Of a stretch of 64,000 nt of DNA, positions 54,151 to 62,979 are shown piece by piece. The stretch covers positions 1,688,501-1,752,500 of the forward strand of contig NZ_CP051677.1 of the NCBI RefSeq assembly GCF_012849055.1. Direction: 5' to 3'. The translations under genes were made by a program, and so were the position numbers. Source of the stretch: Spirosoma rhododendri (GTDB lineage Bacteria; Bacteroidota; Bacteroidia; Cytophagales; Spirosomataceae). Each line of letters begins with the position of its first letter. Positions within the stretch are counted from its first letter, which is position 1. The notes under the pieces were generated by a model. That model did no database searches and was not told where the DNA came from. It saw only the letters and a program-made list of their open reading frames with translations.

Positions 54151-54209
54151 GCCGTTTATTCGCGGTTCGTCCTGCGGCCAATTAGCCGGAGACGACCAAC
54201 GCCATTCCC

Positions 54210-55409
54210 GTGTTTACCCGCCGATCAGCTACCGATACGACCGCTTCCGACCTGCAAAAACTCGCGGCCGATTATCAGCAGGCGTTGTTGCGGCAAGTGT
54301 TGCCATTCTGGCTGGAGCACAGCCCGGATGCAGCGTACGGCGGCTATTTCGACTGGCTAACTACGACTGGTGCTGTTATCGAAGGCGATAAATCCGTCGT
54401 TCGTCAAGCGCAACAGGCTTATGCATTTGCCCGGCTCTACAACACAGTCGATGCCCAGCCCCGCTGGCTCGACCATGCCCGCCTTGGCGTTACGTTTCTC
54501 AGTCGATTTGCGCACGGCGACCGGTTGCACTGCTACGATCAGCTCGATCGTCTGGGCCACCCGGTGGCGCTGGCGACAACCAACGAGCCGGACGCGTACA
54601 CGCTCATGGCTTACGCGCAGTTTCACCGGGCTACCAACGAGGACGAATGGGCAATGCTGGCGAAGTCACTGCTGACGAATGTGCTGGCTGATTTGGACGA
54701 TGCCCGCGCCGAGATGATGGCTGTTCGAGTACCAATCATTCGGCAGGGGCGGTATCTGCGGGATTGGGTGACCGGCGTCCGGGCCATGCTGAGCAGCCGG
54801 CATCTGCTCGACGACGATTCGTGGAAAGACGGAATGGCCAATCTTGTTCAGGGCATTCAACAACTGTTTGTCGACCGGCGGACAGATACCGTTCGGGCAT
54901 ACGTGCAGAGTGACGGTGGCTATATCAATACGCCCGAAGGCCGTCGGGTCGACGTTGGTCTGACGCTGCAACTCACCAACGCGCTCTTCGACTACTGCGA
55001 ACTGGTGCCAAACCGAAAACTGGCGCAGCAGGCGGCTGGCTGGTGCCTGTACGCCTGCGAACAGGCCTGGGACGAAACGGCGGGTGGGTTACGAAATTTC
55101 GTTGATCATAAAACACAGCCGATGACAGAACCCGACGGCTACCGCTGGGCCTGGGTGATGGTCGAAGGGCTGCTGGCGCTTAGTAAAAGCTATTTGTACA
55201 CCCGATATGCCGACTGTCTGAAATGGCTGCGCCGACTGCACGAGTACACATTTGCGGTTTTCCCCAGTGTCACCGAGCCGGGCTGGCACTTAGCTGTTGA
55301 CACGAATCGGCAGCCAGTCTGGCCGACGAAAGCAAGCCCTTTGGTTGACTGTTACACGCCAATGTGTAATCTGGCCGACATTGCCAGGGTACTGCAACGA
55401 ATTCGCTGA
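54210..55409 (+). CDS. AGE-family sugar epimerase/isomerase
   Basis: A 399-residue N-acylglucosamine 2-epimerase-type protein with the (alpha/alpha)6 barrel pattern: YGGYFDWLTTTG, DKSVVRQAQQAYAFARLYN, EPDAYTLMAYAQFHRATNED, and later WAWVMVEGLLALSKSYLYT, with TEPGWHLAVDTNRQPVWPTK towards the end. Members interconvert sugars such as N-acetylglucosamine/N-acetylmannosamine, cellobiose or mannose/fructose; the substrate is not determined. The start is a GTG at 54210. Confidence 0.82.
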   Translation: MFTRRSATDTTASDLQKLAADYQQALLRQVLPFWLEHSPDAAYGGYFDWLTTTGAVIEGDKSVVRQAQQAYAFARLYNTVDAQPRWLDHARLGVTFLSRFAHGDRLHCYDQLDRLGHPVALATTNEPDAYTLMAYAQFHRATNEDEWAMLAKSLLTNVLADLDDARAEMMAVRVPIIRQGRYLRDWVTGVRAMLSSRHLLDDDSWKDGMANLVQGIQQLFVDRRTDTVRAYVQSDGGYINTPEGRRVDVGLTLQLTNALFDYCELVPNRKLAQQAAGWCLYACEQAWDETAGGLRNFVDHKTQPMTEPDGYRWAWVMVEGLLALSKSYLYTRYADCLKWLRRLHEYTFAVFPSVTEPGWHLAVDTNRQPVWPTKASPLVDCYTPMCNLADIARVLQRIR

Positions 55410-55483
55410 ACTGATTAAAATCTAGTTTTTAGGATATTTCTTGCAATTTATCAAGGGTGTTGCTCCGTTTAGCTGGTAGAGTA

Positions 55484-55515
55484 TTGACGGCTTTGCGTCG
55501 AAAAGCGTACCTTTG
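55484..55515 (+). promoter_or_regulatory. Bacteroidota-type promoter of the OmpA lipoprotein gene
   Basis: TTG at 55484-55486 and TACCTTTG at 55508-55515 are 21 nt apart, which fits the Bacteroidota TTG / TAnnTTTG promoter. It lies about 80 nt before the start codon at 55594. Confidence 0.65.
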
Positions 55516-55593
55516 TAAAAATTTTTTGGAATAAGACTGGTGAACAGTCATCCCCAAACTTTTCTGATCTAACTCATTTCCAGTTACCCTGTT

Positions 55594-56472
55594 ATGAAGC
55601 AATTACTGATTCTAGTTTCGGCCGTTGTTATGATGACTTCCTGTAATTCGAAGAAGCGCATGGCCGAAATCAAATCAATTCAGGAAGCACGTGATAAAGC
55701 CATTGCCTCGCTGAATGACTGCGACAAGCGTACGGCCGATCTGCGGGCGCAACTCTCGACACAAACCACGGATCTGGATTCGAAAACCAAGCAGGTTGGC
55801 GACCTTCAGGCGCAGATCGATTACCTGAAAAAGACAAACACCAACCTCCTCGACCGGATGTCGGATCTGTCGATTGTGAGTAAGTCGGGTGCAGAAAGCA
55901 TTAAAAAGTCGCTGGAAACGCTCAATGAGCAAACCAAATACACCAATAACCTGAACGCATCGATTCAGCGCAAAGATTCGATCAACCTCGCGCTGGTAAT
56001 GAACCTGAAGCGGTCGCTGGACGATATCAACGATCAGGACGTACAGGTAGAAGTAAAGAAGGGCGTTGTCTATGTATCGATCTCGGACAAACTGTTGTTC
56101 CGTTCGGGTAGCTACGACATCACCCCCCGCGCTGAAACCGTACTGGGCAAAGTCGCTAAGGTTGTGAATGACCACAAAGACCTCGATATTCTGGTCGAAG
56201 GCCATACCGACATCGTCCCTATTTCGACGGCGGCTATTAAAGACAACTGGGATTTGAGCGCGCTGCGGGCTACATCGGTGGTGCGGACGCTGCAAACCAA
56301 ATTCGGTGTACAGCCTTCGCGTATGACGGCCGGTGGTCGTTCGGAGTACGCGCCGAAAGATGACAACACCAACTCGGCTGGTCGTCAGCAGAACCGCCGG
56401 ACGGAGATCATCATCACCCCGAAACTGGATCAGTTCTTCAACCTGCTGTCAAACGGTCAGGCTGGTAAATAA
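55594..56472 (+). CDS. OmpA-domain lipoprotein with coiled coil
   Basis: A 292-residue predicted lipoprotein (Cys17 in MMTSC). A long coiled coil (residues about 20-135, including DLDSKTKQVGDLQAQIDYLK) is followed by an OmpA-like peptidoglycan-binding domain: LLFRSGSYDITPRAETVL, VEGHTDIVPI (Asp), LSALRATSVVRTL and GRQQNRRTEIIITP. It probably links the outer membrane to peptidoglycan. It has its own promoter and terminator. Confidence 0.9.
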   Translation: MKQLLILVSAVVMMTSCNSKKRMAEIKSIQEARDKAIASLNDCDKRTADLRAQLSTQTTDLDSKTKQVGDLQAQIDYLKKTNTNLLDRMSDLSIVSKSGAESIKKSLETLNEQTKYTNNLNASIQRKDSINLALVMNLKRSLDDINDQDVQVEVKKGVVYVSISDKLLFRSGSYDITPRAETVLGKVAKVVNDHKDLDILVEGHTDIVPISTAAIKDNWDLSALRATSVVRTLQTKFGVQPSRMTAGGRSEYAPKDDNTNSAGRQQNRRTEIIITPKLDQFFNLLSNGQAGK

Positions 56473-56490
56473 GCTGATTTGACTTAACGA

Positions 56491-56520
56491 AAAAGGGAGC
56501 CTCTTGCGAGGCTCCCTTTT
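56491..56520. terminator. Strong bidirectional terminator
   Basis: AAAAGGGAGCCTC at 56491-56503 pairs with GAGGCTCCCTTTT at 56508-56520 around a TTGC loop. It is T-rich on both sides and lies between convergent stops. Confidence 0.9.
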
Positions 56521-56529
56521 TGCTTTTAG

Positions 56530-57399
56530 CTACGAAAACGTGATTGTGAATGAAGCGCTGAACTCGCCCCCGACGTCGACGTGCTGAATGGCTTCTTTCT
56601 GCTGGATTGGCTTCGGTTCGCCCTCACTGTCGGCGCAGCCAAGCCACGGTTCGATACAGACGAACGGCGCGCCCGGCTTGGCCCAGATACCCAGATACGT
56701 AAAGTCGGGAAATTCGACGTCGACCGAGTGCGAGTGCTTCGTGCTACGGATCGCAACGCTCCGCGAGTTTAGCTGCTTAAAGACGAGCGCGTCCTGATCG
56801 AACAGATGTTCGGTCAGATGAAGTTTGTACCCATCGAGTGGCACGGGTCTGGTTTCACCCGTAAAAAAGCCGTCTTTCGATAGCATATGCGTTTCCAATT
56901 GCTCCGGCTCGTTGAAGTCGATGTAGTAATCTTCATAAGCTTCTCCCGCGTTGAACGGAACCGCAAACGCCGGATGAGCACCAACAGAAAAGTAAATTGT
57001 CTTCGTATCCTGATTGAACACCTTATACGTAACGACCAATTGCTCGTCGATCAGCTCGTAACTGATCTGGAATGTAAAGCCGTAGGGGAAATGAGGTTCG
57101 GTCTGTTTGCCGGAAGTCAGGCCCCAGACGGCGGTCGTCGGTGTTGAGTCGAGGAGGTCGAACGCGAGTTTGCGGGCAAAGCCGTGTCGCTCCATCGGGT
57201 AGGCATGCCCCTCAATCAGCAGTTCGTTGTTTAACAGACCACCGACTATTGGGAACAGGTTGGGTGCGTGCCAGCCCCATACGGCTGGGTCGGCCTGCCA
57301 CAAGTGTTCGATGCCCGTTGGCTTGTGTAGAATCGACGTTAGTTCGGCCCCCTGCGGGCGGGTCGTGACGCGGAGGAAGTCGTTTTCAAGCGTAGTCAT
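56530..57399 (-). CDS. Aldose 1-epimerase-like (galactose mutarotase fold) protein
   Basis: A 289-residue protein of the LacX-like mutarotase group. RVTTRPQGAELTSILHK at the start, PNLFPIVGGL, MERHGFARKLAF (His), VGAHPAFAVPF (His) and the C-terminal FVCIEPWLG (catalytic-type Glu) are visible. It should interconvert alpha and beta anomers of a hexose or hexose phosphate. Confidence 0.87.
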   Translation of the reverse strand: MTTLENDFLRVTTRPQGAELTSILHKPTGIEHLWQADPAVWGWHAPNLFPIVGGLLNNELLIEGHAYPMERHGFARKLAFDLLDSTPTTAVWGLTSGKQTEPHFPYGFTFQISYELIDEQLVVTYKVFNQDTKTIYFSVGAHPAFAVPFNAGEAYEDYYIDFNEPEQLETHMLSKDGFFTGETRPVPLDGYKLHLTEHLFDQDALVFKQLNSRSVAIRSTKHSHSVDVEFPDFTYLGIWAKPGAPFVCIEPWLGCADSEGEPKPIQQKEAIQHVDVGGEFSASFTITFS

Positions 57400-57459
57400 A
57401 GAACGTTGTCTTTGGTTGTAAGCAGGCTAATAAACGGTAAGATGCTTTGCTGAAAACAA

Positions 57460-57489
57460 CAAAAGCCGCTCAATGTTGAACGGCTTTTG
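57460..57489 (-). terminator. Terminator of rpsG
   Basis: On the minus strand CAAAAGCCG (57489-57481) pairs with CGGCTTTTG (57468-57460), followed by TTGTTTTC. It lies 44 nt after the rpsG stop. Confidence 0.8.
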
Positions 57490-57532
57490 GTAAATCGACG
57501 ACCTGTCGGGAAAAATCAGGCCGGAGCAGTTG

Positions 57533-58000
57533 TTAGAACCGGAAGTGCGAGAACGCCTTGTTGGCTTCAGCCATGCGGTGCGTATCGTCCTTCTTTTTCA
57601 CAGCCGCGCCTTCCCCTTTCGAGGCAGCTACGATCTCGGCTGCGAGCCGGTCTACCATGGTTTTTTCACCCCGCGAACGAGCATACCGGATCAGCCATTT
57701 CATGCCTACCGCGACCTTCCGGTCTGCCCGTACTTCGGTCGGCACCTGGAAGGTAGCTCCACCGACGCGACGGCTTTTTACTTCAACCGACGGCATGACG
57801 TTGTTCAATGCCTTCTTCCATGTATCGAGGCCGCTTTCGCTGGTGCGCTTGGCAACCACGTCAAGGGCGTCGTAGAAGATCGAGTACGCCAGGCTCTTCT
57901 TGCCTTCGTACATCAGGTTGTTAACAAATTTGGTTACGAGCACCTCCTTGTATTTAGGATCGGGCAGTACGTAACGCTTGGGCGGTTTCGCCTTTCTCAT
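57533..58000 (-). CDS. rpsG: 30S ribosomal protein S7 (uS7)
   Basis: A 155-residue S7 with [19 protein letters not shown] at the start, [38 protein letters not shown] and KRTSE-type helices. It initiates assembly of the 30S head and contacts the E site. It is terminated by a hairpin, and no fusA follows, unlike the usual str operon. Confidence 0.97.
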   Translation of the reverse strand: MRKAKPPKRYVLPDPKYKEVLVTKFVNNLMYEGKKSLAYSIFYDALDVVAKRTSESGLDTWKKALNNVMPSVEVKSRRVGGATFQVPTEVRADRKVAVGMKWLIRYARSRGEKTMVDRLAAEIVAASKGEGAAVKKKDDTHRMAEANKAFSHFRF

Positions 58001-58059
58001 GATTGCTTCAGATTTTTGATCTTACTCTGCCGTAGTCTTTCAACGGTCAGTTTGACTTG

Positions 58060-58154
58060 AGTTGTAAAGTTTTACAGTTGCAAAGTTGCCATCTGGCAGA
58101 TGGGCTGACGCGTCAGCTAACTCTACAACCTTACGACTCTATAACTTTAAAACT
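58060..58154. repeat. Inverted-repeat element E between rpsL and rpsG
   Basis: Degenerate arms built from AGTTGTAAAGTT-like words surround a GC-rich core with two palindromes, GCCATCTGGCAGATGGGC and GCTGACGCGTCAGC. The 28-nt stretch 58099-58126 is the exact reverse complement of 58680-58707 in element F on the other side of rpsL. The right arm reaches the rpsL stop. Confidence 0.82.
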
Positions 58155-58575
58155 ATTTTTTCTTCTTAGCTGGCGCACCTTTGCCAGCTGCTGGAGCCTG
58201 ACCTGGTTTCGGCCGCTTGGCACCGTACTTCGAGCGGCTCTGCAAACGACCGTTTACACCGGCTGTGTCGAGCGCACCGCGTACAATGTGATAACGTACA
58301 CCTGGCAGATCTTTCACCCGGCCACCACGGATCAGTACGATCGAGTGCTCCTGGAGGTTGTGACCTTCACCTGGGATGTAGGCGTTGACTTCTTTCTGGT
58401 TCGTCAGACGAACACGGGCAACTTTACGAAGAGCCGAGTTCGGCTTCTTCGGCGTCGTGGTGTACACGCGTGTACATACCCCCCGACGTTGTGGGCAGGC
58501 ATCGAGAGCAGGCGATTTCGACTTGAATTCGAGCTTCTCGCGACCTTTACGCACCAATTGTTGTATGGTAGGCAT
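58153..58575 (-). CDS. rpsL: 30S ribosomal protein S12 (uS12)
   Basis: A 140-residue S12 with [19 protein letters not shown] (the decoding-site lysine loop), [15 protein letters not shown] and [11 protein letters not shown]. The lysines where streptomycin-resistance changes occur are unchanged. It carries an extra Pro/Ala/Lys-rich tail at the C terminus ([15 protein letters not shown]). It has its own promoter box and is flanked by two inverted-repeat elements. Confidence 0.97.
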   Translation of the reverse strand: MPTIQQLVRKGREKLEFKSKSPALDACPQRRGVCTRVYTTTPKKPNSALRKVARVRLTNQKEVNAYIPGEGHNLQEHSIVLIRGGRVKDLPGVRYHIVRGALDTAGVNGRLQSRSKYGAKRPKPGQAPAAGKGAPAKKKK

Positions 58576-58620
58576 TTTAGATTTGTTTACGAAAAATCAG
58601 TCTTCCCGAAATTTGAGGTG

Positions 58621-58628
58621 CAAAGATA
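58621..58628 (-). promoter_or_regulatory. -7 promoter box of rpsL
   Basis: TATCTTTG on the minus strand matches the Bacteroidota TAnnTTTG box and is followed by CA. It lies about 45 nt before the rpsL start. No good TTG is found at the expected -33 distance. Confidence 0.55.
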
Positions 58629-58659
58629 CGGAAAAACTTTTGAAGTTCCTGACTAGTAA

Positions 58660-58760
58660 AGTTATAGAGTTGTAAAGTTGTAGAGTTAGCTGACGCGTCA
58701 GCCCATCCGGCGGCTAGCCACACGCGCCAGCCAACTTTACGACTCTACAACTCTATAACT
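58660..58760. repeat. Inverted-repeat element F between DUF3467 and rpsL
   Basis: The 28-nt arms 58660-58687 and 58733-58760 pair with about three mismatches; the words are AGTTATAGAGTTGTA-like. It has a GC-rich core with GCTGACGCGTCAGC. It shares a 28-nt exact match, in opposite orientation, with element E. Confidence 0.84.
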
Positions 58761-58767
58761 ATCCAAC

Positions 58768-59091
58768 CTAAGCCTGACCACCGGGGCCACCGAAACCACC
58801 CGCCGGGAAATGGAATGAATCGGAAGGCTTGCTGATGTCTCCATTGGCTTCTTCGTACCGACTGATATTTTCGGTCAACGCATCGAGCAGACGCTTGGCA
58901 TGTTCAGGGGTCAGAATGATACGGGCTTTGACCTTTGCCTTCGGAACGCCGGGCATAAGCCGAATAAAATCCAGGATGAATTCGCTGTTTGAGTGAGCAA
59001 TCATCGCCAGGTTGGCATAAACGCCTTCGGCAATTTCTTCGCTGAGTTCAACGTCGATCGAGCCTTCCTGATTGGGTTGCTGTGGTGTCAT
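58768..59091 (-). CDS. DUF3467 family protein
   Basis: A 107-residue protein with the DUF3467 pattern: VELSEEIAEGVYANLAMIAH, SEFILDFIRLMPGVPKAKVK, RIILTPEHAKRLLDALTENI and a Gly/Pro-rich tail. In Bacteroidota this small protein is often near rpoBC or ribosomal genes; its function is unknown. A TACTTTTG box on the minus strand (plus 59115-59122) is a candidate promoter. Confidence 0.9.
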   Translation of the reverse strand: MTPQQPNQEGSIDVELSEEIAEGVYANLAMIAHSNSEFILDFIRLMPGVPKAKVKARIILTPEHAKRLLDALTENISRYEEANGDISKPSDSFHFPAGGFGGPGGQA

Positions 59092-59150
59092 ACTATGGCT
59101 TTGTTTGAATTATACAAAAGTAGGAATAAAGCATCGTCGCGTTGGCGGGC

Positions 59151-60542
59151 TCAACGGTTTAGCAAACGAGTAATAGCTAAAGCCAGTTCGTCAACCGGCG
59201 CGGCTACGTTCGACAGAATAACCAGTGCGGTCCGTGACTTCGGATCGAAACCGGCGAAACTGGCGTAGCCGCCCGTACCGCCAGTATGCCACCAGCCCGT
59301 TTTCGATGCTGACTGATGCCAGCTCAGGCCAACACCTGTGCTGTTGTCCTGAAAAGTAACGATTCGGGTCATCTGCATAGCCATACCTAAAGATTCGGGT
59401 GAGCCCTTGAGTTCAGCGCGTAGATAGCGTAGCATATCATGAGCGGTGGAGCGAATACCACCCGCGCCCGCTAAGGCCTGAAAGTCCCAGTTTGCTGTTG
59501 GTTGGCCAGTTGCGTTATAACCTTGGGCCAGTCGAAGCCGGTCGGTTGACCGGAGCGGTAGCGTTGTCTGCGTCATAGCCAGCGGCTCAGTAATCACGCT
59601 GCTGAGCAGCTGGCTATATGATTTGCCCGCGATGCGTGTTAGGATAGTACCCAGTAGACCTGTCCCCAGATTGGAATACTGATAGGTGGTGCCGGGCTTA
59701 CTAGCCAGTGGTACCGTTTTGAGGTAAGCAAACAATGCTTTGTCGTCGTAGGCCTGATAGGGGTTGTCTGGCGGGCTACCCACGTTACCCAGATTGTTTG
59801 GTAGGCGGGGTAAACCTGACGTATGATTAGCCAGCATACGCAACGTAACAACGGTCCCGTCGTGCTGAAGCGTGGGAATAGAATCGGGCAGGTGTTGATT
59901 AACCGGGTCGTCAAGCTTTGTAAGGCCCCAGCCGACGTAGTTGGCTAGTATCGTCGCGGTGAACGTTTTACTGATTGAGCCAATCTCGTATAGCGTACTG
60001 TCGGTAGGGAGACGGCCGTTCGTGCGATTTGTTTCGCCATAGTTGTAGACGAACAGACTGTCGTGGCAAATCAGGCCGATGCTCATACCAACCATTAACT
60101 GGTGTCGGGCGTGAGCACGTACGAGCGAATCAAGCGTCCGATCGAACGAAGAACGCAGCCGGTTGTCAGTAGCTACCGGTTTCGATACGAGTATCGGTGC
60201 TAGGCCGAAGCCAGCTAGCTTGCCGGTCGCGTCGGCGGCCACCTTGACAATCATTGTACCCCGGTCAAATATCCCTTCGTATTCGGCGAATCCGTCGTGC
60301 TCACGAACGTATTCGCTACGTTGCCAACGCCCCAACTGCGCGTACGAGTTGGCTATAAATTGTCGCAAAGCCGGTTGCGGTACCTGCTGTTGAAACGTTA
60401 GTGACATAATCAGGTACAGCGAATCGGCTTGTTGCGCATTGTAAAAGCGTTGCACACGCTGCGTCAGCGATTTCTCCACTGCCGTTTGGCTTTGCGCGTT
60501 GACAGCGACAAGCCAGCAGCCAATCAACAGCAACAGGCGCAT
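59151..60542 (-). CDS. Exported serine beta-lactamase-like hydrolase with DUF3887-like domain
   Basis: A 463-residue protein with a signal peptide. Residues 22-118 form a DUF3887-like domain (VQRFYNAQQADSLYLIMS, FQQQVPQPALRQFI, WQRSEYVREHDGFAEYEG), and residues 130-463 form a class C beta-lactamase/esterase domain. The catalytic set is complete: SISK (Ser189, Lys192), YSN (289-291) and HTGG (419-422). It may be a D-aminopeptidase, esterase or penicillin-binding-like enzyme; antibiotic hydrolysis is not shown. Its N-terminal domain is related to the protein encoded 3 nt upstream. Confidence 0.88.
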   Translation of the reverse strand: MRLLLLIGCWLVAVNAQSQTAVEKSLTQRVQRFYNAQQADSLYLIMSLTFQQQVPQPALRQFIANSYAQLGRWQRSEYVREHDGFAEYEGIFDRGTMIVKVAADATGKLAGFGLAPILVSKPVATDNRLRSSFDRTLDSLVRAHARHQLMVGMSIGLICHDSLFVYNYGETNRTNGRLPTDSTLYEIGSISKTFTATILANYVGWGLTKLDDPVNQHLPDSIPTLQHDGTVVTLRMLANHTSGLPRLPNNLGNVGSPPDNPYQAYDDKALFAYLKTVPLASKPGTTYQYSNLGTGLLGTILTRIAGKSYSQLLSSVITEPLAMTQTTLPLRSTDRLRLAQGYNATGQPTANWDFQALAGAGGIRSTAHDMLRYLRAELKGSPESLGMAMQMTRIVTFQDNSTGVGLSWHQSASKTGWWHTGGTGGYASFAGFDPKSRTALVILSNVAAPVDELALAITRLLNR

Positions 60543-60545
60543 GGA

Positions 60546-60929
60546 TTATTCCTGATAGGGCTTGAACAGGAACGTTTCGATTTTGCCTTCTTTGTCGCGG
60601 CTGAGGTAGAAATCGAGCGGAGCCATCGCGAACGTTGCTTTGTAACGGACAATACCGTCCTGCACACCGCGTGGTTCGAGGCTTGTCCATTTGCCAAGCT
60701 GACCCGTAAGCTGGGCCGTTACTTCCCGCATCTTCTCCGCCGATATCTGCTGCTTAAACGTCGCACCCATTAGCGTATAGAGTGAGTCGACCTGATTATC
60801 GTTGAAATAACGCTGCGTTTGCCGTGCTAGTGAGTTGAGTTTTGCCGTGTCGGCGGGGGCGGTGGTAGTTTGCGCGTTGGTGGTCAGTCCCAGCAGCGCG
60901 AAGCAGGCAATAAAGACGACTTGTTTCAT
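60546..60929 (-). CDS. Exported single-domain DUF3887-like protein
   Basis: A 127-residue protein with a signal peptide (cleavage after TNAQ). The mature part parallels residues 22-118 of the neighbouring hydrolase: TQRYFNDNQVDSLYTLMG, FKQQISAEKMREVTAQL, LGKWTSLEPRGVQDGIVRYK. It overlaps in operon position with that gene (3 nt gap) and comes first. It looks like a duplication of the domain. It may bind the same ligand or regulate the hydrolase. Confidence 0.8.
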   Translation of the reverse strand: MKQVVFIACFALLGLTTNAQTTTAPADTAKLNSLARQTQRYFNDNQVDSLYTLMGATFKQQISAEKMREVTAQLTGQLGKWTSLEPRGVQDGIVRYKATFAMAPLDFYLSRDKEGKIETFLFKPYQE

Positions 60930-61047
60930 TGTATAGGAAGTGGTTGATTACCGGAACAAGGTAGCCGGTTACTTAATACCTCCTGCGGGGAATTGGATAG
61001 ACAGTGGGCTTTTCGGTCCAACGGCATGTCGACCGGACAAGTGGCGA

Positions 61048-62679
61048 TTATTTCTTGACGATAACAAACTCAACGCGCCGGTTCTGCTGACGACCTGCAT
61101 CGGTATCGTTGGTCGCAACGGGCTTGCTTTCGCCAAAACCCTTACTACCAATGCGGTCAGGCTCAATGCCTTTGCTGATGAAATACTCACGCACGGCGTC
61201 GGCCCGGTCCTGCGAGAGCTTTTCGTTGATGGCATTGGAACCCGTATTGTCGGTATGGCCGCGCACTTCAATCGTCATTTTGGGCGATTCGTTGAGCGTC
61301 GTGACGAGCCGGTCGAGTTCGGGACCGGATTCGGGACGGAGTTCAGACTTACCCGTATCGAAGAAAATGTTGTTCAACCGGATCGACTGGCCCACTTCAA
61401 TCGGAATCAGCTTCAATTCCTTGCCGGTAATTTCCTGAAAGCCTTTCGGTGTCTGCGTCAGGTCAATATTGTCGCCTTCGGCGATGAAATCCTTGGCGAT
61501 GGCCCGCATCGAATATTTCTGGCCGTAGGGCAGCACGATTTTGTACTCGCCAGATACCGGGTCCGATGTCGCTTCGCCTACTTCGGTGCCGTCGGAAAGG
61601 GTTTGATACACGATACGCGCTTCGACGGGTTTACCACTTTTCTGATCGACAACGCGACCACTAACAAGGGCGACGGGGTCGGGGCGGGTGCTGGGCTGGT
61701 TAGCGGCTATATCGTCGCTGCCACCCATCTTAGCCGGGCGACTGGTAGGCTGGTCGTCGGCCAGTTTCACCCGGACAATATCGCCTTTGCCTAATGTATT
61801 TTTAAAGGTCGTCAGATACGCATAATCGCCTGACGCGCTGAGCGTATAGTAGGCGTCATACCCATCGGTGTTCACGCTGGGGCCGAGGTTGACGGGTTTC
61901 GACCAGTGCTTCCACGTTTTATCGACCCGCTTACAGACGTAGATATCGTTGCTGCCCTGCCCACCGTCGCGGTCACTCGAAAAGTAGAGCGTCGCCCCAT
62001 CGGGAGCAAGGAAAGGGGTCGTCTCGGTGAATTTTGAATTGACTTCCGGCCCCAAATCCATCGGCTTGCTCCACGACCCATCTTTCTGCCGGAAGCTGAC
62101 GTAGATGTCGTCTTCCTTGCTGTTTTTCTTTTCGCTGAACGCCATCAGCAACACCTTACCGTCGGCCGACATAAAGCCGCAGTCAAACTGCCCTTTGCTC
62201 AGATTGACGTAGTTGGGTACATCAATTTTCTGCGGTGCCGACCAGCCGCTAGCGGTTTTCTTAGCCAGCGAAAAGCCCCGCGTTTCATAATTGCCGTTGG
62301 CGTACTGCCCCTTTACGAGCATCGTATTCCCGTCGGGGGTAATGCTATAGGCACAGTTGTATTCGTCCTTGTTAAGCGGAAAACCCAGTCGGCGGGCAGG
62401 TCCCCATTTATTGGTGGCTGGGTCGAGTTCGGCGTACCAGATGTCTTGACTGCCTTTGGTACCATGGGTGTTGTTGGGGTGGCTGATCCGGGCGAAGTAC
62501 AGCGTTTTGCCATCCGGCGAAATCATCGGATTGACCTCATTGTATTCGGAATTGACCTGATTGCCCAAGTTCTCGGCCCGTGACGCCGACGCTGCCGCCG
62601 AGTCTGGTTTCGACTGAGCAGCAGCCGTGAACGAAGCGAATGTAAGCAGGCCAATGGCAAGGACGCCGGGGGCATTCAT
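61048..62679 (-). CDS. Exported PD40-propeller/OmpA-domain protein
   Basis: A 543-residue protein with a signal peptide (cleavage after TAAAQ). PD40 strands occupy about residues 50-320 (KTLYFARISHPN, ATLYFSSDRDGG, GDYAYLTTFKN); a short regulatory-like beta domain follows (GRVVDQKSGKPVEARIVYQT), then an OmpA domain (NNIFFDTGKSELRPESGPEL, VRGHTDNTGS, NRRVEFVIVKK). It is a shorter relative of the PorE-like protein at 34.4 kb and lacks TPR repeats and a lipobox. It should bind peptidoglycan. Confidence 0.88.
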   Translation of the reverse strand: MNAPGVLAIGLLTFASFTAAAQSKPDSAAASASRAENLGNQVNSEYNEVNPMISPDGKTLYFARISHPNNTHGTKGSQDIWYAELDPATNKWGPARRLGFPLNKDEYNCAYSITPDGNTMLVKGQYANGNYETRGFSLAKKTASGWSAPQKIDVPNYVNLSKGQFDCGFMSADGKVLLMAFSEKKNSKEDDIYVSFRQKDGSWSKPMDLGPEVNSKFTETTPFLAPDGATLYFSSDRDGGQGSNDIYVCKRVDKTWKHWSKPVNLGPSVNTDGYDAYYTLSASGDYAYLTTFKNTLGKGDIVRVKLADDQPTSRPAKMGGSDDIAANQPSTRPDPVALVSGRVVDQKSGKPVEARIVYQTLSDGTEVGEATSDPVSGEYKIVLPYGQKYSMRAIAKDFIAEGDNIDLTQTPKGFQEITGKELKLIPIEVGQSIRLNNIFFDTGKSELRPESGPELDRLVTTLNESPKMTIEVRGHTDNTGSNAINEKLSQDRADAVREYFISKGIEPDRIGSKGFGESKPVATNDTDAGRQQNRRVEFVIVKK

Positions 62680-62766
62680 GGATGGTAGGCGAAGGAATGG
62701 TATGCGTTAAAAAGAACGAACAGCAACAATGGGTTTGTATACTGCCTGTTGTCAGCCGCAACAAAA

Positions 62767-62979
62767 TCAATACTGGTCCAGTGTGGATGTATCGATTCCA
62801 GCATCACTGAGGATACCAAGAAATGTGCCCTTTTTCATGTCTTTGCCGTGAACGGGCACAGGTACCGTAATACGGCTGTCTGAATTATAGTAGATATGAT
62901 GGCTACCCTTACCCATACGCTTGAGGTAAAACCCGTTTGCTTCCAGAATTTTTATAAGCCGTTTTGGGGAAAGATTCAT
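62767..62979 (-). CDS. hicA: HicA-type mRNA interferase toxin
   Basis: A 70-residue HicA with the double-stranded RNA-binding-like fold: PKRLIKILEANGFYLKRMGK, GSHHIYYN (the catalytic-type His in GSHH) and ITVPVPVHGKDMKKGTFLGI. It overlaps hicB by 4 nt and comes second in the operon. Confidence 0.92.
   Translation of the reverse strand: MNLSPKRLIKILEANGFYLKRMGKGSHHIYYNSDSRITVPVPVHGKDMKKGTFLGILSDAGIDTSTLDQY

Noticed and set aside
2037..58760. Inverted repeats as IS ends or a CRISPR array
   Set aside because: No transposase between arms, no target duplications seen, and no regularly spaced direct repeats.
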